Source: Roseateles sp. YR242 (GTDB lineage: Bacteria; Pseudomonadota; Gammaproteobacteria; Burkholderiales; Burkholderiaceae_C). From it: DNA of 64,000 bases. The stretch is taken from contig NZ_FOAV01000002.1 of the NCBI RefSeq assembly GCF_900109745.1, positions 770,910 to 834,909 of the forward strand, written 5' to 3'. Position 1 is the stretch's first letter. Each line of letters begins with the position of its first letter. Below the pieces are notes generated by a model. That model was not told the DNA's origin and made no database searches. It saw only the letters and a program-made list of their open reading frames with translations. Both the position numbers and the translations under genes were made by a program. Shown piece after piece: positions 34,777 to 44,675 of this stretch.

Positions 34777-34806
34777 TTTACGTTAACGTCAATCGGCGCC
34801 TAGAAT
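34777..34806 (+). promoter_or_regulatory. icmF promoter overlapped by a LiuR-like operator
   Basis: -35 TTTACG (34777-34782), 18 bases, -10 TAGAAT (34801-34806). The operator TTTACGTTAACGTCAA (34777-34792) is a palindrome with one mismatched pair and covers the -35. It matches the site at 568-583 in 14 of 16 positions. The transcript would have a leader of about 80 bases and the ribosome binding site GGAGA seven bases before the ATG. Confidence 0.6.
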
Positions 34807-34893
34807 CGACCGCAACCGGAACGCCCAGCGTCGCCACGAGCGACACAGTCTGCAATCACGACGGACGCGGGCGGCCGTGCTGGAGACAACCGT

Positions 34894-37800
34894 ATGACCG
34901 AGATGTCCGCCGCGTACCAGGCCCTGGCCGAGTACCGCCCTACCCACAAGGTCCGTTTCGTGACCGCCGCCAGTCTGTTCGACGGGCATGACGCCGCCAT
35001 CAACATCATGCGGCGCATCCTGCAGGGCATGGGGGCGGAGGTGATCCACCTGGGCCACAACCGCTCGGTGGACGAAGTGGTCACCGCCGCCTTGCAGGAG
35101 GACGCGCAGGGCATTGCCGTGAGCAGCTACCAAGGTGGCCATGTCGAGTACTTCAAATACATGGTGGAGCTGCTGAAGCAGCGCGGCGGCGACAGCATCC
35201 AGGTGTTTGGCGGCGGCGGCGGCGTGATCGTGCCCGCCGAGATCCGCGACCTGAACGACCACGGCGTGCGCATCTACAGCCCGGAAGACGGTCAGCGCAT
35301 GGGCCTGCAAGGCATGATCGGCGAGATGCTGATGCGCTGCGACCAGGCACTGGCCGCCCGGGCGCCCTACCGTCTGGAGGACCTGCAGGGCCATGACGAA
35401 GCCGCCTGGCGCGCATTGGCGCGCACCATCACCGCACTGGAGAACGAGCAGGCCGATCCGGACTTCCAGGCCTTCACCCAGGCCTTGCGGGCCACCGCCG
35501 CCGATATTCGCGCCCCGGTGCTGGGCATCACCGGCACGGGTGGGGCGGGCAAGTCCAGCCTCACGGACGAACTGATCCGCCGCCTGCGGCTGGATGAGGG
35601 CGACCGGCTGCGCGTGGCGGTGATCTCCATCGACCCCTCGCGCCGCAAGAGTGGCGGCGCGCTGCTGGGTGACCGCATCCGCATGAACGCGATCAGCCCG
35701 TGGTCGGCAGGCCCCAGGGTGTACATGCGTTCACTGGCCACGCGGGATTTCGGCTCGGAGATCTCCAAGGCGCTGCCGGATGTGATCGCGGCGGCGAAGG
35801 CGGCCGGCTTTGACCTGGTCATCGTGGAGACCTCGGGCATCGGCCAGGGGGATGCCGCCATCGTGCCGCATGTGGATGTGCCGATGTATGTGATGACGCC
35901 GGAGTTCGGCGCGGCCAGCCAGCTCGAGAAGATCGACATGCTGGACTTTGCCGAGTTCGTGGCCATCAACAAGTTCGACCGCAAGGGTGCGGCCGATGCC
36001 TGGCGCGATGTGGCCAAGCAGGTGCAGCGCAACCGCGAGGCCTGGGGCCGCAAGCCGGAGGAGATGCCGGTGTTCGGCACCATGGCCAGCCGCTTCAATG
36101 ACGACGGCGTGACCGCGCTCTACCAGGCGCTCAAGCCGCGGCTCGCCGCGTTGGGCCTGTCGCTCTCCGCTGGCCGGTTGCCGCTGGCGGACACACGTTT
36201 CAGCACGCACCAGACCCCCATCGTGCCGCCGGCGCGTGCGCGGTATCTGGCGGAGATTGCCGATGCGGTGCGGGCCTACAAGCGCCGCGCACAGGCGCAG
36301 GCACGCCTGGCACGTGAAGTGCAGCAGCTCCAGGCCAGCGCGGCCATGCTGGGCGAGGCCGACGCGGCGGCGGACGTCTCGGCGCTGCATGCGCTGGCCG
36401 AGGACCGCCAGGCACGGCTGGATGCTGACGCCCGGGGGCTGCTGGCGCGGTGGCCCGAGGTGCAGCAGGCCTATGCGGGCGACGACTATGTGGTGAAGAT
36501 CCGCGATCGGGAGCAACGCACCGCGCTGGTCTCGAGCAGCCTCTCCGGCACGCGGATCCGCAAGGTGGTGCTGCCGACCTATGAGGACCATGGCGAACTG
36601 CTGAAATGGCTGATGCTGGAGAACCTGCCAGGCTACTTCCCCTTCACGGCCGGTGTGTTCCCGTTCAAGCGCGAAGGTGAAGACCCGACCCGCATGTTTG
36701 CCGGTGAAGGGGATGCCTTCCGTACCAACCGCCGTTTCAAGCTGGTGTCCGAAGGTCTGCCTGCCAAGCGCCTCTCCACAGCCTTCGACTCGGTGACGCT
36801 GTATGGCGCCGACCCAGCCCCGCGGCCCGACATCTACGGCAAGGTCGGCAACTCCGGCGTGAGCATCGCCACGCTGGACGACATGAAGGTGCTGTACGAC
36901 GGCTTTGATCTTTGCGATCCGACGACCTCGGTCTCCATGACCATCAACGGCCCAGCGCCCACCATCCTGGCGATGTTCATGAACACCGCCATCGACCAGC
37001 GCCTGGCGCGCTTCCACCAGGAGCACGGCCGCGCGCCGACGGCCGACGAGGCCGCCGGCATCCGGGCCATGGTGCTGACCCAGGTGCGGGGCACCGTGCA
37101 GGCCGACATCCTCAAGGAGGACCAGGGCCAGAACACCTGCATCTTCTCGACCGAGTTCTCGCTGAAGGTGATGGGCGACATCGCCGACTACTTTGTACGG
37201 CACAACGTGCGCAACTTCTACTCGGTATCGATCAGCGGCTATCACATCGCTGAAGCCGGCGCGAACCCGATCTCGCAGCTGGCCTTCACGCTCTCCAATG
37301 GCTTCACCTTTGTGGAGGCCTACCTGGCGCGCGGCATGGACATCGACGACTTCGCCCCCAACCTGAGCTTCTTCTTCAGCAACGGCATGGACCCGGAGTA
37401 CACCGTGCTGGGCCGTGTGGCCCGGCGCATCTGGGCCGTGGCCCTGCGGGACCGCTACGGGGCCAACGAGCGCAGCCAGAAGCTGAAGTACCACGTCCAG
37501 ACGTCCGGCCGCAGCCTGCATGCGCAGGAGATCGCGTTCAACGACATCCGCACCACGCTGCAGGCGCTGATCGCCGTCTACGACAACTGCAACTCGCTGC
37601 ACACCAATGCCTACGACGAGGCGATCACCACGCCCACCGAGGAGTCAGTGCGCCGCGCCATGGCCATTCAGCTCATCATCAACCGCGAATGGGGCCTGGC
37701 GAAGAATGAGAACCCCAGCCAGGGCGCCTTCATCATCGAGGAGCTGACGGCGCTGGTGGAGGAGGCGGTGCTGGCCGAGTTCGAGCGCATTGCTGAACGG

Positions 37801-38187
37801 GGCGGGGTGCTGGGGGCCATGGAAACGGGCTACCAGCGCGGCAAGATCCAGGAAGAGTCGATGCATTACGAGATGCTCAAGCACACCGGTGAGTTCCCCA
37901 TCATCGGGGTGAACACCTTCCGCAACCCGCAGGGGGACCCGGTGCCGGAACACATCGAGCTGGCCAGATCGACCGAGCAGGAGAAGTCCGGCCAGTTGCA
38001 GCGGCTGGAAGCCTTCCAGACCCGCCATGCGGCCCAGGCTCCGGCGTTGCTCAAGCAATTGCAGCAAGCTGTGATCGATAACGGCAACGTGTTCGAGGTG
38101 CTGATGGAGGCGGTACGGGTCTGCTCTCTGGGCCAGATCACGGCAGCGCTGTTCGAGGTGGGGGGGCAGTACCGGCGCAGCATGTGA
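34894..38187 (+). CDS. icmF: Fused isobutyryl-CoA mutase IcmF
   Basis: A 1097-residue adenosylcobalamin enzyme fused to its own G-protein chaperone. The order is: B12-binding domain (DGHDAA at residues 30-35, supplying the cobalt-ligand His), MeaB-like GTPase ([12 protein letters not shown] at 211-222, NKFDRKG as guanine motif), linker, then the large TIM-barrel mutase domain with conserved [19 protein letters not shown]. IcmF interconverts isobutyryl-CoA and n-butyryl-CoA, and some members act on pivalyl-CoA. The operator at its promoter suggests control with branched-chain or acyl-CoA catabolism by the regulator at 64-549, 34 kb away. It is divergent from nasT. Confidence 0.95.
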   Translation: MTEMSAAYQALAEYRPTHKVRFVTAASLFDGHDAAINIMRRILQGMGAEVIHLGHNRSVDEVVTAALQEDAQGIAVSSYQGGHVEYFKYMVELLKQRGGDSIQVFGGGGGVIVPAEIRDLNDHGVRIYSPEDGQRMGLQGMIGEMLMRCDQALAARAPYRLEDLQGHDEAAWRALARTITALENEQADPDFQAFTQALRATAADIRAPVLGITGTGGAGKSSLTDELIRRLRLDEGDRLRVAVISIDPSRRKSGGALLGDRIRMNAISPWSAGPRVYMRSLATRDFGSEISKALPDVIAAAKAAGFDLVIVETSGIGQGDAAIVPHVDVPMYVMTPEFGAASQLEKIDMLDFAEFVAINKFDRKGAADAWRDVAKQVQRNREAWGRKPEEMPVFGTMASRFNDDGVTALYQALKPRLAALGLSLSAGRLPLADTRFSTHQTPIVPPARARYLAEIADAVRAYKRRAQAQARLAREVQQLQASAAMLGEADAAADVSALHALAEDRQARLDADARGLLARWPEVQQAYAGDDYVVKIRDREQRTALVSSSLSGTRIRKVVLPTYEDHGELLKWLMLENLPGYFPFTAGVFPFKREGEDPTRMFAGEGDAFRTNRRFKLVSEGLPAKRLSTAFDSVTLYGADPAPRPDIYGKVGNSGVSIATLDDMKVLYDGFDLCDPTTSVSMTINGPAPTILAMFMNTAIDQRLARFHQEHGRAPTADEAAGIRAMVLTQVRGTVQADILKEDQGQNTCIFSTEFSLKVMGDIADYFVRHNVRNFYSVSISGYHIAEAGANPISQLAFTLSNGFTFVEAYLARGMDIDDFAPNLSFFFSNGMDPEYTVLGRVARRIWAVALRDRYGANERSQKLKYHVQTSGRSLHAQEIAFNDIRTTLQALIAVYDNCNSLHTNAYDEAITTPTEESVRRAMAIQLIINREWGLAKNENPSQGAFIIEELTALVEEAVLAEFERIAERGGVLGAMETGYQRGKIQEESMHYEMLKHTGEFPIIGVNTFRNPQGDPVPEHIELARSTEQEKSGQLQRLEAFQTRHAAQAPALLKQLQQAVIDNGNVFEVLMEAVRVCSLGQITAALFEVGGQYRRSM

Positions 38188-38278
38188 AGGCCGGGCTGCG
38201 CCATCGCCGCCTGCGCACGACGTCACATTCGCCGTCCCGATCCGCGTGAACGCGGGGATCACCCACCCTGGCCGCTGG

Positions 38279-38307
38279 TTGCCGCCCGCGGAGCCCACTC
38301 CCATAAT
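38279..38307 (+). promoter_or_regulatory. Sigma-70-like promoter of the second chemoreceptor gene
   Basis: TTGCCG (38279-38284), 17 bases, CATAAT (38302-38307): four and five of six consensus bases at exact spacing, 33 bases before the ATG. Confidence 0.5.
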
Positions 38308-38340
38308 CAACGGCACACTTATCGACGTTGGGGGTCCGCC

Positions 38341-39897
38341 ATGCTGTTCCAGGGGCTCAATCGGATGAAGATCACCACGCTGCTGCAGGTCGGTTTTGCA
38401 GCGGTGCTGGCGATGGCGGCGCTGATGACCGGCGTCGGGGTGTACAAGCTCCGCGAGATGATGCGGCTCAGCGAGGCGCTGCATCAGCAGGAGCAGCGCC
38501 GCAACCAGGCCGCGGTATGGCGTGGCGCCACGGAGCTCAATCTCAACCGTGTGATGGCCATTGCCAAGTCGGGTGGCCAAGCCACCTTGAGCGAGTATCT
38601 GAGTGGCCAGATGGGGAAGACCACGGAGCGCATCAATCAGCTCCAGTCCGAACTGGATGCCGGCATCACCGACAAGGAACAGAAGGCGCAGCTCGGGGAG
38701 ATCGCCGAGGCGCGCAAGCGGTATGTGGACATCCGCAAATCGGTGATGGCGGCCATCCAGGCGGACCCGACCACGGGCCAGCGCCAGGTGGACCAGACCC
38801 TGGCACCGGCAGCGGCCGCGTATCTCGCCGCCGTGGACAAGCTGGCCTTGCTGATTGCGGAGGATACGGATGCCTTCGCCGTTCAGCAGGCCGCCCAGGC
38901 CCGTGAAGCCAGCGTGCTGATGATGACGTTGACCGGCTTGGCGGTGGCGTTGGGTGTGCTGATCGCGTGGCGCATCACGCATTCGGTGCGGGCGCCCATG
39001 GTGCAGGCCGGAGCGGTGGCCGCGACGATTGCCAGCGGCGACCTGAGCCAGGACATCCATGTGGACCGCCATGACGAGATCGGCGCCCTGCTGCGCGAAC
39101 TCAGCCGCATGCAGGACGCCTTGCGGCGCATGGTGAGCCAGGTGCGCGAAGGCACCGAGACCATCAACGTGGCCACACAGGAAATTGCCACCGGCAATCA
39201 GGACCTCTCCTCCCGGACGGAGGCCACGGCCTCGAATCTGCAGGAAACCGCTTCTTCACTGGAGCAGCTCACCGGCACGGTGGCGCACACTGCCAGCTCG
39301 GCGCGTCAGGCCAATGACCTGGTGAGCGCGGCGCGAAGCTCCGCTTCCAAGGGCGGCGCGGTGGTTAGCGAAGTGGTGGCGGTGATGCAGCAGATCGAGA
39401 CCAGCTCACGCAAGATCAACGACATCATCGGCGTGATTGACGGCATTGCATTCCAGACCAACATCCTGGCGTTGAATGCGGCGGTGGAAGCGGCCCGTGC
39501 CGGCGAGCAGGGCCGGGGGTTTGCGGTGGTGGCCAGCGAGGTACGGGCCCTGGCGCAGCGCAGCGCGAGTGCGGCCAAGGAGATCAAGGCCTTGATTGGC
39601 GAAAGCGTCGACCGGGTAGCCTCCGGCACGCGACTGGTGACGGATGCCGGCGAGGCCATGGGGGAGATCGTGCAGGGCGTTCGCCACGTGGCGGAGATCG
39701 TCGGCGAGATCGCCACCGCAGCCGCGGAGCAAAGTGGCGGCATCGGCCAGGTCAACGTGGCCGTGCAGCGGCTGGACGAGATGACACAGCAGAACGCCGC
39801 GCTGGTGGAGGAGTCCGCCGCTGCGGCAGGCTCGTTGCAGAGCCAGGCGCAGCAGCTCAATGCGCTGGTGAGTGCGTTCCGCCTGGTGGGGCGCTGA
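38341..39897 (+). CDS. Methyl-accepting chemotaxis protein
   Basis: A 518-residue chemoreceptor: membrane helix (about 15-35), periplasmic four-helix-bundle sensor, second helix (about 195-215), HAMP domain, and the signalling domain with the canonical tip [20 protein letters not shown]. Unlike the chemoreceptor at 18871 it ends soon after the signalling hairpin (SAFRLVGR) and has no linker or CheR-binding pentapeptide. The two share a similar sensor layout and are probably paralogues. An in-frame ATG at 38365 is an alternative start. Ligand unknown. Confidence 0.93.
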   Translation: MLFQGLNRMKITTLLQVGFAAVLAMAALMTGVGVYKLREMMRLSEALHQQEQRRNQAAVWRGATELNLNRVMAIAKSGGQATLSEYLSGQMGKTTERINQLQSELDAGITDKEQKAQLGEIAEARKRYVDIRKSVMAAIQADPTTGQRQVDQTLAPAAAAYLAAVDKLALLIAEDTDAFAVQQAAQAREASVLMMTLTGLAVALGVLIAWRITHSVRAPMVQAGAVAATIASGDLSQDIHVDRHDEIGALLRELSRMQDALRRMVSQVREGTETINVATQEIATGNQDLSSRTEATASNLQETASSLEQLTGTVAHTASSARQANDLVSAARSSASKGGAVVSEVVAVMQQIETSSRKINDIIGVIDGIAFQTNILALNAAVEAARAGEQGRGFAVVASEVRALAQRSASAAKEIKALIGESVDRVASGTRLVTDAGEAMGEIVQGVRHVAEIVGEIATAAAEQSGGIGQVNVAVQRLDEMTQQNAALVEESAAAAGSLQSQAQQLNALVSAFRLVGR

Positions 39898-39926
39898 AGC
39901 GCCCGCTTGTTGGGGCGCTTCAGCGC
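39891..39926. terminator. 14-bp hairpin over the chemoreceptor stop codon
   Basis: GCGCTGAAGCGCCC and GGGCGCTTCAGCGC form a perfect stem with an 8-base loop. The left arm contains the stop codon. There is no T-run, so it may protect the 3' end more than terminate. Confidence 0.6.
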
Positions 39927-40040
39927 GAGGTACGTCAGCGCGAGGTACGTCAGCGCGAGGTACGTCAGCGCGAGGTACGTCAGCGCGAGGTACGTCAGCG
40001 CGAAGTGCGTCAGCGCGAGGTGTTTCAGCGCGTGGGGCTT
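39921..40040. repeat. 15-bp tandem repeat, eight units
   Basis: CAGCGCGAGGTACGT occurs five times exactly (39921-39995), followed by three decaying copies up to 40040. The CAGCGC start is also the right arm of the adjacent hairpin, which suggests the array grew from it. Confidence 0.95.
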
Positions 40041-40119
40041 CAGTGGCCCGCTACCTGAGGCACGAGATCAGTTCACCACGTCAAAGCACCTCGTCAAAGA
40101 ACCTCGTCAAAGAACCTCG

Positions 40120-41229
40120 TCAGGGCACCACGGCGAGGAACAGGAACACCGCGAACACCACCATGTGAACCGCCCCCTGGAGGACGGTGGCCCTACCGCC
40201 CGCCAGTGTCAACCCGCCCACGATGAAGGTCAGGAAGAGCAGCACCATGCTCAGCGGTGTGAGCCCCAGCACCAGTGAATGCGGGAACAGAGGGGACAGC
40301 ACCGCCACCGTCGGGATGGTGAGGCCGATGCTGGCCAGGCCGGAGCCCAGGGCCAGGTTGAGACTGGTCTGCAGACGGTTGTGCAGGGCCGCCCGCACGG
40401 CGGCCACGGTCTCGGGCAACAGGACCAGCAAGGCCACGATGACCCCGACCAGCGACGGCGGTGCGCCCACACTGCTGACCGCCTTTTCGATGGTGGGCGC
40501 CAGCAACTTGGCCAGGCCCACCACCCCCACCAGGCAGGCCATCAGCAGGGCCAGGCTGACCAGGGCCACGCGGGTGCTGGGCGGCGCGGCATGCGAATCC
40601 TGGTCGTCCACACCGGTGACCGGCAGGAAGTAATCCCGGTGGCGGACGGCCTGCACAAAAACGAAGGCGCCATACAGGACCAGCGACACCGCCCCGGCAA
40701 ACAGCAGTTGCGTGCGGGTGAAGGTGGGGCCGGGTGAGCTGGTGGTGAACGCGGGCAGGACCAGCGTGAGCACCGAGAGCGCGGCCAGCACCGCCAGCGT
40801 GGGCCCGGTGCCCTCGACCCGGAAGTTCAGCTCCCGGTGGCGCCAGCCGCCGACCAGGATGCACAGGCCCAGCACGCCGTTGCAGACGATCATGATGGCG
40901 GAGAAGACGGTGTCCCGCGCGAGGGTGTTGGTGGACTCACCACCGGCCAGCATCAGCGAGACGATCAGCGCCACTTCGATGATGGTGACCGCCACCGCCA
41001 GGACCAGTGACCCATAAGGTTCACCGACGCGGTGGGCCACCACCTCCGCGTGGTGCACGGCGGCGAGCACCGCGGCGATGAGCAGCACACTGACGGCCGA
41101 CAGGGCCACCCAGCCTCCGCCGTCTGACAGGCCCAGCAGGGCTGCAATGGCGGCCACCGGGGACAGCAGGGTCCAGAGCGGCAGTGCTGCGGGCAGGCGG
41201 AGGAGCAAAGAGGTCTTGGAGGTAGCCAT
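40120..41229 (-). CDS. chaA: ChaA-type calcium (sodium)/proton antiporter
   Basis: A 369-residue inner-membrane cation exchanger with about eleven hydrophobic helices. The two inverted halves each carry the acidic-helix signature of the CaCA superfamily: AVHHAEVVAHRVGEPYGSLV with AVAVTIIEVALI in the first half, and LLVLLPETVAAVRAALHNR in the second. It exports Ca2+ or Na+/K+ for protons. The ATG at 41229 was chosen over an upstream GTG because it starts just before the first helix. Confidence 0.9.
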   Translation of the reverse strand: MATSKTSLLLRLPAALPLWTLLSPVAAIAALLGLSDGGGWVALSAVSVLLIAAVLAAVHHAEVVAHRVGEPYGSLVLAVAVTIIEVALIVSLMLAGGESTNTLARDTVFSAIMIVCNGVLGLCILVGGWRHRELNFRVEGTGPTLAVLAALSVLTLVLPAFTTSSPGPTFTRTQLLFAGAVSLVLYGAFVFVQAVRHRDYFLPVTGVDDQDSHAAPPSTRVALVSLALLMACLVGVVGLAKLLAPTIEKAVSSVGAPPSLVGVIVALLVLLPETVAAVRAALHNRLQTSLNLALGSGLASIGLTIPTVAVLSPLFPHSLVLGLTPLSMVLLFLTFIVGGLTLAGGRATVLQGAVHMVVFAVFLFLAVVP

Positions 41230-41451
41230 GGACCAAGCATAGACCACCCTCACGCGCGGCCGCCATGACTGTCAATGACCGTTGGCACACGGAATTGTCC
41301 AGTCCGGGGCGCCATACCCGAAGACCGTCAGGAAGCTGCCAGAACGGGGTGGGCGCCACCACTGGAGGTGGGGATGGCTCCGGAAAATCCGGTGGCGCGC
41401 TCAGGCGCAGCATTGACTGAACGGAACGCGACGGGTCGGGACGCGACGGGG

Positions 41452-42663
41452 TCAGGCCGTGCGGCCGATGATGTCTGCGGCAGGCGGCATCACCGGGCCT
41501 TCATGCACATGCACGCGATTGCGTCCTGCCCCCTTGGCGCGGTAGAGGGCCTGATCGGCCAAGGTGAAGAGCTGCTCCGCGCCCAGCTGCAGGCCGGGTG
41601 TTGCCACGGCGATGCCGGCGGAGACGGTGATGTTGAAGGGGGCACCGCTTTCGTCCTTCAACTGCAGGGCGGCGATGCCTTCGCGGATCTGGTCCACCAG
41701 GCTGGTGGCGCCAGCACCATCGGTGGCTGGCAGGATGAGCACGAACTCCTCACCGCCCCAGCGGCCCATGACATCGGAGCCACGCAGCCGTTGCCGGACC
41801 TCGCTGGCAAAGCAGCGCAGGGCGGTGTCGCCGGCCGGGTGGCCGTGGCTGTCGTTGATCACCTTGAAGTGGTCCAGGTCCAGCAGCACAAAGGCCACGG
41901 GGGAGGCCTCGCGACGGCCGCGTTCGAGGGCGTGGCGCAGCAGGGTGTCTGCCGTGCCACGGTTGAGGCAGCCGGTGAGGGTGTCGGTGGAGGCCATCTC
42001 TTCCATGCGGCGGGCGATGCGCTCGAAGTTGGCCAGCACGAAGCCGAAGCCCGCGCCGATGAGGCAGATGAAGCTGAAGAGGAAGGTGAGGCCCTGGCCC
42101 AGGCTGCCCTGCATGAGGTCGAGATAGTCCTCGGGGTGGCGCCAGGCGTGGACGGCACGCAGGATGAGGCTGGTGGCCGCCAGGACGAGGGTGAGGGCCA
42201 CGCTGCGCAGCGAGGACTCGGCACGCCAGCCGGGGCCCAGCAGGACCGCGATGCCGGGCATCAGCAGCGCGGCAAAGACCAGCGAGATGGCCCCGGTGCG
42301 CACCGCCAGCGGCCAGGCGAGCATCCATGCGGTGAGGACCCAGGCCAGACCAGGGCCGCACCACCACCACCAGCGGGGCAGCGAGCGGCCGAGGACATGG
42401 CGAAAAATGCCCTCGCAGTAGATGACGATGCCCAGGGCGATGAGCCCATTGCCAGCCAGTGCGGAGATCCAGGTGGGCAGGAACACGCGGGCGGCCAGCA
42501 TGCTGAAACCGGCCAGGAGCGTCCAGGAACCCCAGGTCCAGAGGCCCAGGTCCAGGTAGCGCAGGCGGCTGCGTTGTGCCATCCAGAGCTGAATGCCGAG
42601 CATCGCGAACCCGCTGAGCAAGGCCAGCATCAAGGTCGGGATGTGAAGCATCACGGGCGACAT
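41452..42663 (-). CDS. Membrane diguanylate cyclase (GGDEF)
   Basis: 403 residues. Six or seven hydrophobic helices (residues 5-215) form an MHYT/7TM-like sensor of unknown ligand. The GGDEF domain that follows has an intact active site, GRWGGEEF, and the substrate motif DLDHFKVINDSHGHPAGD. It therefore should make cyclic di-GMP. No RxxD inhibitory site is evident five residues before GGEEF (the segment reads RQRLRGSDVMGRWGGEEF). The ATG at 42663 is preferred over a GTG at 42669. About 200 bases separate it from chaA, with nothing recognisable in them. Confidence 0.9.
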   Translation of the reverse strand: MSPVMLHIPTLMLALLSGFAMLGIQLWMAQRSRLRYLDLGLWTWGSWTLLAGFSMLAARVFLPTWISALAGNGLIALGIVIYCEGIFRHVLGRSLPRWWWWCGPGLAWVLTAWMLAWPLAVRTGAISLVFAALLMPGIAVLLGPGWRAESSLRSVALTLVLAATSLILRAVHAWRHPEDYLDLMQGSLGQGLTFLFSFICLIGAGFGFVLANFERIARRMEEMASTDTLTGCLNRGTADTLLRHALERGRREASPVAFVLLDLDHFKVINDSHGHPAGDTALRCFASEVRQRLRGSDVMGRWGGEEFVLILPATDGAGATSLVDQIREGIAALQLKDESGAPFNITVSAGIAVATPGLQLGAEQLFTLADQALYRAKGAGRNRVHVHEGPVMPPAADIIGRTA

Positions 42664-42725
42664 TCGCACATGATAGGCCTCGCGCTGCGGTTGCTGCGGG
42701 GGTTATTACGCTTCAAGCCCCCGCA

Positions 42726-42828
42726 GAAAGTGGCAGCCCGGGCTCCCTTGGCTCCATGTCATTCCTGGCCGGCTTCGCCGACCATTCCCTTCTTGACTTA
42801 CGCCAAGGGAGCCCGGGCCGCCACTTTC
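42726..42828. repeat. Dispersed hairpin element, copy 1
   Basis: Arms 42726-42752 and 42802-42828 are reverse complements at 26 of 27 positions and enclose a 49-base core with a small inner hairpin (CGGC TTC GCCG). Copy 2 lies at 60300-60404. The cores match at 43 of 49 bases. The inner part of the arms differs between the copies but still pairs within each one. Confidence 0.85.
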
Positions 42829-42928
42829 CGAACCGAGAACTTCAACGGCCTCCCCAGGACATCGTCGCAGTGGTGGTCGCTGGGTCGTGGTTGTTGCGCC
42901 GGGGGAAGCAGAGAGCTTCCCTGGGGGA

Positions 42929-43780
42929 TCAGGCGAGACGGGAGAGCAAAGCCTGTGCGGCAGCGGGCGCACGCTCCTTCGCACCACTGATGAAGAAGAC
43001 AAAAACGTCCCTGGGATGCGCGGGAGGCTCATGCGCAGGGTCGATGAGCGGCAAGCCGGTGGGCTGACCACCGGACCGCCAGACGCGGGCACAGGCGGCC
43101 AACTGGTCCAGGGTCGCGTCGTCCACACCGGTCTGAAGCTCGGAACGGGTGCGCATGATGCGGGTGTAGACAAAATCGGCCGTGAGGTCCGGCAACGCCG
43201 GATAGTCGTCAGACTCGGTGAAGACGACACCCGCCCGATGACGGCGCGCCAGCGCGAGGAAGGCCGGGTCCCGGAAGCTGTCGTGGCGAACATCCAGGAC
43301 ATGCCGCAGCCGCAGGCCCGCCAGCTCCTGCGGCAGCAACGCCACAAAGGCGCCGAAGTCGTCCGGGTCAAACCGCTTGCCGGGCGCGAACTGCCACACG
43401 ATAGGCCCGAGCTTGTCCCCCAGCTCCGCCACACCACTGTGAAGGAAGTGCTGAACAGACTCCCCGGCTTCGGCCAGCACACGTCGATTGGTGGTCAGCC
43501 GGTGCGCCTTGAGCGAGAAGACAAACCCGTCCGGCGTGTCATCACGCCACTTCGCAAAGGTGGCCGCGCGCTGGGTGCTGTAGTAGGTGCCATTGATCTC
43601 GATGGCCGTCAGCTGGCGGCTGGCATAGTGAAGCTCCTTGGCCGCAGCCAGGCCCGGCGGATAAAAGGTCTGCCGCCAAGGCTCGAAGGTCCAGCCGCCC
43701 ACACCGACGCGGATGGCCGCGTGGCCCGAGGGCGCCGTGATCGCCGTGGTGGCCGAGGGGGAACCTTGCGCTGTGTTCAT
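42929..43780 (-). CDS. DUF72 (YecE-like) protein
   Basis: A 283-residue TIM-barrel-like protein of the DUF72 family. Typical stretches are VGVGGWTFEPWRQTFYP near the N-terminus, ELHYASRQLTAIEINGTYY, and LGPIVWQFAP followed by the family's usual order. Biochemical role unknown. The ATG overlaps the stop of the ArsR-like gene (ATGA), so the two are translationally coupled. The C-terminus ends about 100 bases from the dispersed hairpin element. Confidence 0.9.
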   Translation of the reverse strand: MNTAQGSPSATTAITAPSGHAAIRVGVGGWTFEPWRQTFYPPGLAAAKELHYASRQLTAIEINGTYYSTQRAATFAKWRDDTPDGFVFSLKAHRLTTNRRVLAEAGESVQHFLHSGVAELGDKLGPIVWQFAPGKRFDPDDFGAFVALLPQELAGLRLRHVLDVRHDSFRDPAFLALARRHRAGVVFTESDDYPALPDLTADFVYTRIMRTRSELQTGVDDATLDQLAACARVWRSGGQPTGLPLIDPAHEPPAHPRDVFVFFISGAKERAPAAAQALLSRLA

Positions 43781-44481
43781 GTCGTGGAATCCTCCAGCAA
43801 GCGGTTGAGTCGGGTCGCGCCTCGGCGCGTGACAGTGAGGGCGCGGCTGTCCAGGGTCGGCGCCAGCCAGCCCTGGTCCAGCATGCTGCGCAGCCAGGCA
43901 GCCCCCAGCGCGCCACCCAGGTGCGGCCGGCGCTCACTCCAGTCCATGCAGGCACAGGCCAGCCGGCGACGTTCGCCCGATGCGGCACGGACATCCACGC
44001 CCAGCGCCCGCCAGGCATCCAGGCCCGGGTCGCTGATGAGATAACCCCGCGGTTCGTCGTCATTGACCATCAGCCAGCCGCGCCGCAACGCATGGTCATG
44101 CAGGCGCACACCCCAGTGGCCGGCCAGATGGTCATAACAGCGCCGCGCCTCGCGCAGGCCAACCGGTGTGGTGGGTTCGAACGTCGGTCGCGGCTGGCCC
44201 GCCAGCACCAGAAGCGCCTCCAGCGCCTGCCCCACCGAGGCACCGGCCAGCCGGTAGTAACGGTGCTTGCCCTGGGCCATGCATTCAACAAGCCCTTGCG
44301 CCAGCAGGCGAGACAGATGCGCGCTGGCTGTGGACGCCGCCACCTCCCCCACCGCCGCCAACTCCGTGGCCGTGCGGGCATGCCCGTCCATCAGGCAGCA
44401 CAACATGCGCGCCCGTACAGGCTCCGCCATGCTCCCCGCAATGTGCGCGAGCGCCTGATCGGCCGTAGGGCTTGCATCCAT
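43777..44481 (-). CDS. ArsR-like winged-helix regulator
   Basis: A 234-residue DNA-binding protein. The N-terminal ArsR-type winged helix (MAEPVRARMLCCLMDG, then ELAAVGEVAASTASAHLSRLLAQGLV) is followed by an extension of about 130 residues with several Cys and Arg (LACACMDWSERRPHLGG). The extension matches a group of ArsR proteins in which a ligand domain follows the HTH. Effector unknown. It is coupled to DUF72 and divergent from the P450-like gene 194 bases away, which it might control. Confidence 0.88.
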   Translation of the reverse strand: MDASPTADQALAHIAGSMAEPVRARMLCCLMDGHARTATELAAVGEVAASTASAHLSRLLAQGLVECMAQGKHRYYRLAGASVGQALEALLVLAGQPRPTFEPTTPVGLREARRCYDHLAGHWGVRLHDHALRRGWLMVNDDEPRGYLISDPGLDAWRALGVDVRAASGERRRLACACMDWSERRPHLGGALGAAWLRSMLDQGWLAPTLDSRALTVTRRGATRLNRLLEDSTT

Positions 44482-44675
44482 GCTTCGATGCTAAACGAAG
44501 CGTGTCGGTAGCCACGCGGCGAACATGCGTTTGTCCGGGTTTACCGCTTCACATGCCTCAGGGATTCCCTGCACAACGCATCGCGACCGATGTGCCCCGC
44601 GTCGGCTCGCGGGCGTGATGCAGCGCTTCCCTTGGCACCGCCCCGATCCAAGGCCCGGAGAACGAGGAGTCGTTG

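Noticed and set aside
34348..34803. Plus-strand frame through the nasT repeats
   Set aside because: Its product is Gly/Ala/Arg low complexity from the repeats and it is antisense to the NasT receiver domain.
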